Shown piece by piece: positions 6,831 through 8,782 of a stretch of 8,782 nt of DNA. The stretch's first letter is position 1, and each line of letters opens with the position of its first letter. The notes below the pieces were generated by a model, which worked only from the letters and a program-made list of their open reading frames with translations, did not search any database and was not told the DNA's origin. This stretch comes from JBBTWG01 sp038062935 (GTDB taxonomy: Bacteria; Patescibacteriota; Gracilibacteria; UBA1369; UBA12463): assembly GCA_038062935.1 (NCBI GenBank), contig JBBTWG010000052.1, forward strand, positions 1-8,782, in the 5' to 3' direction. Both the position numbers and the translations under genes were made by a program.

Positions 6831-7267
6831 ACTTTCTTTTTCCTCAACCTTTCGAAAAAAATTACGATACAAAATAATCCCACGGTGATGCCGATATCGG
6901 CGATATTGAAAACTGGATAATTCGCGACTGCGATGAAGTCGACGACGGAACCCTGGAGTGCACGGTCGAAGAGATTGCCGAGTGTACCACCCATGATGAC
7001 GCCGAGAAGTATTTGCGTGTACCAGTTTTTCAGATTGAGTTCCTGGTATGCGAAATACACTCCGATGATGAGCATGATGTATGTCAGCGTGATGATAATC
7101 GTCTGTGGAATACTGATACTAAAAGCGATGCCGTGATTATAAAAAAGCTTGAACTGCAGCACATTTTCGATCACCTGAATCGCCTCTGCGAGATATTTCA
7201 CCGCCGCCCATTTTGTGAGCTGATCGAGACCAAAAACAGCACTAGCGATGAGGATAATCTTCCACAT
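6827..7267 (-). CDS. lspA: Lipoprotein signal peptidase (signal peptidase II)
   Basis: This 146-residue membrane protein has four predicted helices (about 4-24, 55-74, 84-101 and 120-139). LspA cleaves the signal peptide of diacylglyceryl-modified prolipoproteins in the inner membrane. The family boxes are in order: DQLTKW (15-20), NHGIAFS (44-50), GGTLGNLFDR (93-102), VVDFI (108-112) and FNIADIGI (120-127). The conserved aspartates D101, D110 and D124 include the catalytic pair. The short, Lys-rich tail (RLRKKKV) is cytoplasmic. The ATG at 7267 is the family start. An extended -10 box ends 6 nt before it, so the mRNA would begin at or next to the ATG. It converges on aroE and diverges from the 7334 gene. 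Confidence 0.95.
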   Translation of the reverse strand: MWKIILIASAVFGLDQLTKWAAVKYLAEAIQVIENVLQFKLFYNHGIAFSISIPQTIIITLTYIMLIIGVYFAYQELNLKNWYTQILLGVIMGGTLGNLFDRALQGSVVDFIAVANYPVFNIADIGITVGLFCIVIFFERLRKKKV

Positions 7268-7273
7268 GTGGCG

Positions 7274-7282
7274 AGTATAGCA
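7274..7282 (-). promoter_or_regulatory. Extended -10 promoter of lspA
   Basis: The minus strand reads TGC-TATACT with the hexamer at 7279-7274. Six nucleotides (CGCCAC) separate it from the ATG, so transcription would start at or one base before the start codon. No good -35 is seen at 16-18 nt. Confidence 0.55.
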
Positions 7283-7298
7283 TGTACTCTACACGTTA

Positions 7299-7327
7299 TT
7301 GCTGAAATGTTGTTTGTATGTTATAAT
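7299..7327 (+). promoter_or_regulatory. Consensus-like promoter of the 7334 gene
   Basis: TTGCTG (7299-7304) and a perfect TATAAT (7322-7327) are 17 nt apart, with TGT just before the -10 as an extended element. Six nucleotides (ACATAT) separate the -10 from the ATG at 7334, implying a leaderless transcript. Confidence 0.7.
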
Positions 7328-7333
7328 ACATAT

Positions 7334-7936
7334 ATGGAAAATGAACCAAAAGGAAAAGTCGGCAATGAAAATTCTGAAGGGAAAAAAGGTTTTTTTGATA
7401 GAATAAAAGAGCTCTACAAAGGCGGAAAGGTTGAGAAAGTTGAAGCACTCTCTCATGAAGATTTTCAATCCATGATTGAACAAAAAACTGATTTTTGCAT
7501 TGGGAAAGACTCTCCCGATGGGAAGGGTGTTCTTTTATCGGGTGAGAGGTTTTTGTTGAAATTTAATGATGGTGAGCGTAGAGCGATGAAGGAAAAATAT
7601 GGAGTGGCAACAGATTATTTTCCTGATCCGGAAAATCAGAATCCATCACGGCGCCATCAACTTTATGTAAATGGCGAACCAGTAGAAACTCCTGGATTGG
7701 GAATGGAGATCTTTCTCGATGCATCACGCCGGATTGAGCGCATTCAAGTGCGTGCACTGCACCTGGGAGGAGAGCACACGGCGGTTCATACGGATTTGAA
7801 AGAGGCAGAAGATCTAATGAATGCGACATTTCGCGGAAAACCTGCTGCGACAGAAACACTGAGCGATGTAGAAGATGCTGCATACAAAAATTTGAAACGG
7901 ATTTTCTTTCAGCGTCCACAATCTTTCGGTAAATAA
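7334..7936 (+). CDS. Hypothetical soluble protein, 200 residues
   Basis: I do not recognise this protein. The frame is open further upstream to 7013, but that part is antisense to lspA. The ATG at 7334 is chosen because it lies 6 nt after a strong promoter and because the upstream part is only a shadow. There is no signal peptide and no membrane segment. The N-terminus (about 1-40) is Lys/Glu/Gly-rich and probably flexible (ENEPKGKVGNENSEGKKG). The rest mixes predicted strands and helices (KGVLLSGERFLLKFNDGE, HQLYVNGEPVETPG, RIERIQVRALHL) and ends in a helical region. It has one cysteine (in DFCIGK). A cytoplasmic location is inferred. It is transcribed alone; the next gene lies about 290 nt away behind a large hairpin. 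Confidence 0.75.
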   Translation: MENEPKGKVGNENSEGKKGFFDRIKELYKGGKVEKVEALSHEDFQSMIEQKTDFCIGKDSPDGKGVLLSGERFLLKFNDGERRAMKEKYGVATDYFPDPENQNPSRRHQLYVNGEPVETPGLGMEIFLDASRRIERIQVRALHLGGEHTAVHTDLKEAEDLMNATFRGKPAATETLSDVEDAAYKNLKRIFFQRPQSFGK

Positions 7937-7938
7937 TT

Positions 7939-7966
7939 TAGGATGTAGGATTTAGTGCTTGGGATT
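7939..7966. repeat. Degenerate heptanucleotide repeat, consensus TAGGATT
   Basis: Four units follow directly after the 7334 gene: TAGGATG, TAGGATT, TAGTGCT and TGGGATT. The first two differ at one base; the last two are more diverged. The unit length is the same as that of the repeat in the CofE-like gene, but the sequence differs. Confidence 0.6.
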
Positions 7967-7984
7967 TCAAAAACGCAGCAAGGA

Positions 7985-8178
7985 GCATTTTTTTTGGGAG
8001 GGTGAGTTTTTATTTTTCCGAAAAAATTGCGAAGGGATGCGGGATCCAAAACGAGAGTTTTTGGCGTGAAGAAAATCGGATAGCTTGCTATTCGATTTTT
8101 AGCCAAAATACTCTCATTTTGGTCGCAGACCGAGCACTTTTTCGGAAAAATAAAAACTCACCCTCCCAAAAAAAATGC
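7985..8178. repeat. 194-nt long inverted repeat (hairpin element, MITE-like) with perfect 41-bp ends
   Basis: The left arm 7985-8025 and right arm 8138-8178 are perfect reverse complements over 41 nt; each arm ends in GCA followed by eight T. Inside, 8046-8065 pairs with 8102-8122 (one mismatch and one bulged base), and 8072-8084 pairs with 8087-8099 (13 pairs including one G-U, two-base loop). Only 8026-8045/8123-8137 and a few bases near 8066-8071 stay unpaired, so nearly the whole segment folds into one long stem. No open reading frame lies inside, and I see no clear target-site duplication. It could be a non-autonomous mobile element (MITE), a transcription end, or an RNase III substrate. 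Confidence 0.85.
8072..8100. terminator. Inner stem of the hairpin element with flanking A and T runs
   Basis: The 13-bp stem (core ATAGC-TT-GCTAT) is preceded by GAAAA and followed by TTTTT, the layout of an intrinsic terminator working in both directions. It lies 135 nt downstream of the 7334 gene stop and may end that transcript. Termination is inferred from form only, and the outer arms would compete with or reinforce it. Confidence 0.4.
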
Positions 8179-8190
8179 GGCGGCGCGAAA

Positions 8191-8219
8191 TTGACTTTTC
8201 CCACCGCACATGTGAAAGT
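8191..8219 (+). promoter_or_regulatory. Possible promoter of the FtsW/RodA-family gene
   Basis: TTGACT (8191-8196) is a near-consensus -35 and begins 12 nt after the hairpin element ends. At 17-nt spacing the -10 is weak (GAAAGT) but is preceded by TGT. The start site would lie a few bases before the ATG at 8230. Confidence 0.35.
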
Positions 8220-8229
8220 ATCCAAGCCT

Positions 8230-8782
8230 ATGGAGACCTCTTTTCGTGGCGATTTTCGGCTGTTGATTCTGGTAGGAATTTTGGTGATGGTGAGCATTAT
8301 TATGATCACGAGTATCGGCGTTCCGAAGTCGATTGAGCTCTCAGCGCCGAATGTTCTCTATCCGAGTTGCGATGACGTCGCGGTGGATTGTTATCTGCTT
8401 CTAAAAAAACATTTGATACGTATGGCTGTTGGGCTTCTTGGGTTTTTCATTGCTTCGAACATTTCGTATAAGTTCTGGAGAGGTATTGCGGTTCCTTTTT
8501 TTGGAGTTATTTTTCTCCTTTTGCTCGCGGTACTTTTCCTGGGTTCTACTCACAATACTTTTGCGAGAAGCTGGTTACAATTTTTCGATACTTCTTTTCA
8601 GCCGACCGAGATGGCGAAATTGGCGATGACGTTTTATTTGGCTTATTGGTGCGAAAAAAAGCAAAAAGAAATTGATACTTTGCACGGCGGATTTATTCCT
8701 TTCGTGACGGTTGTTTTTTTTATTCTGTTGCCGGTTTTGCTCCAGCCGGACGTGGGAAGTGCCTTCCTAATGATCGGCATTG
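8230..8782 (+). CDS. FtsW/RodA/SpoVE (SEDS) peptidoglycan polymerase family, 3' end cut off
   Basis: 184 codons are visible and the gene runs off the right edge. Hydrophobic segments at about residues 11-30, 62-80, 86-105, 126-140 and 156-172 match the N-terminal half of a SEDS protein, a membrane glycosyltransferase that polymerises lipid II with a partner class B PBP. Family motifs are ARSWLQF, SFQPTEMAKLAM (QPSE-type motif, residues 122-133) and LLQPDVGSAF (170-179). SFQPTE slightly favours FtsW over RodA, but the missing C-terminal half prevents a firm choice. The first extracellular loop (about 31-60) looks somewhat long and contains two cysteines, C47 and C54. ATG at 8230 starts just before the first helix; GAAAG further upstream is too distant and weak to count as a Shine-Dalgarno. 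Confidence 0.9.
   Translation, partial: METSFRGDFRLLILVGILVMVSIIMITSIGVPKSIELSAPNVLYPSCDDVAVDCYLLLKKHLIRMAVGLLGFFIASNISYKFWRGIAVPFFGVIFLLLLAVLFLGSTHNTFARSWLQFFDTSFQPTEMAKLAMTFYLAYWCEKKQKEIDTLHGGFIPFVTVVFFILLPVLLQPDVGSAFLMIGI

Larger units (their letters stand above)
7937..8229. other. 293-nt intergenic region dominated by a large inverted repeat
   Basis: No coding sequence is convincing here on either strand; the minus-strand frames are Phe/Lys/Pro-rich by-products of the inverted repeat. The region holds the heptamer repeats (7939-7966), the long hairpin element (7985-8178) and a possible promoter for the FtsW/RodA-family gene (8191-8219). Confidence 0.8.

Noticed and set aside
6087..6872. 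Long minus-strand frame opposite aroE
   Set aside because: AroE shows every family motif on the plus strand, and the antisense product is His/Arg-rich with no domain features.
7013..7333. Upstream in-frame extension of the 7334 gene over lspA
   Set aside because: It is antisense to a confident lspA gene and lies upstream of a strong promoter; it is a shadow of lspA codon structure.
8088..8309. Minus-strand frame crossing the hairpin element and the start of the FtsW/RodA-family gene
   Set aside because: It is low-complexity, overlaps the inverted repeat arm, and is antisense to a confident SEDS gene.

Overview
The window reads as a chromosomal stretch from an uncultivated bacterium of the Candidate Phyla Radiation (Patescibacteria) type. 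This is an inference from several traits together: short, tightly packed genes; a stand-alone CofE-type gamma-glutamyl ligase with no F420 genes in view; a large secreted protein made of bacterial Ig-like repeats; a small anchored CAP-domain protein; and start codons with almost no Shine-Dalgarno sequences. TAA, TAG and TGA all act as stops, and the long reading frames have no in-frame TGA, so a TGA=Gly code (Gracilibacteria/Absconditabacteria) is not supported. A Peregrinibacteria-like origin would fit the presence of aroE, but the sequence alone cannot fix the lineage.

Layout. Positions 1-4429 carry three minus-strand genes, in transcription order: a CofE-like ligase (3680-4429), a membrane-anchored CAP/SCP protein (3063-3590), and a giant secreted Ig-repeat protein (start 2931) that runs off the left edge. 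From a divergent promoter region at 4430-4502, a plus-strand operon follows: a slipin/band-7 protein (4503-5270), an unrecognised secreted protein (5275-6045) and shikimate dehydrogenase aroE (6042-6830), with a 4-nt gap and then a 4-nt overlap. Signal peptidase II (lspA, minus, 6827-7267) converges on aroE, and the two stop codons interlock in one CTAG. lspA diverges from an unrecognised soluble 200-residue protein (7334-7936). A 293-nt gap follows, which holds degenerate heptamer repeats and a 194-nt nearly self-complementary element. The window ends inside an FtsW/RodA-family gene (from 8230).

The common theme is the cell envelope: lipoprotein processing (LspA), septal or elongation peptidoglycan synthesis (FtsW/RodA), membrane organisation (slipin), and three exported proteins (the Ig-repeat protein, the CAP protein and the 5275-6045 protein). 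aroE and the CofE-like ligase are the metabolic outliers.

The most unusual items are the long hairpin element at 7985-8178, the strict A/B alternation of Ig domains in the giant protein, the heptanucleotide tandem repeats at two unrelated loci (one inside the CofE-like gene), and -10 boxes placed so that two divergent genes appear to be transcribed as leaderless mRNAs. I found no rRNA, tRNA, CRISPR array, insertion sequence or prophage gene.
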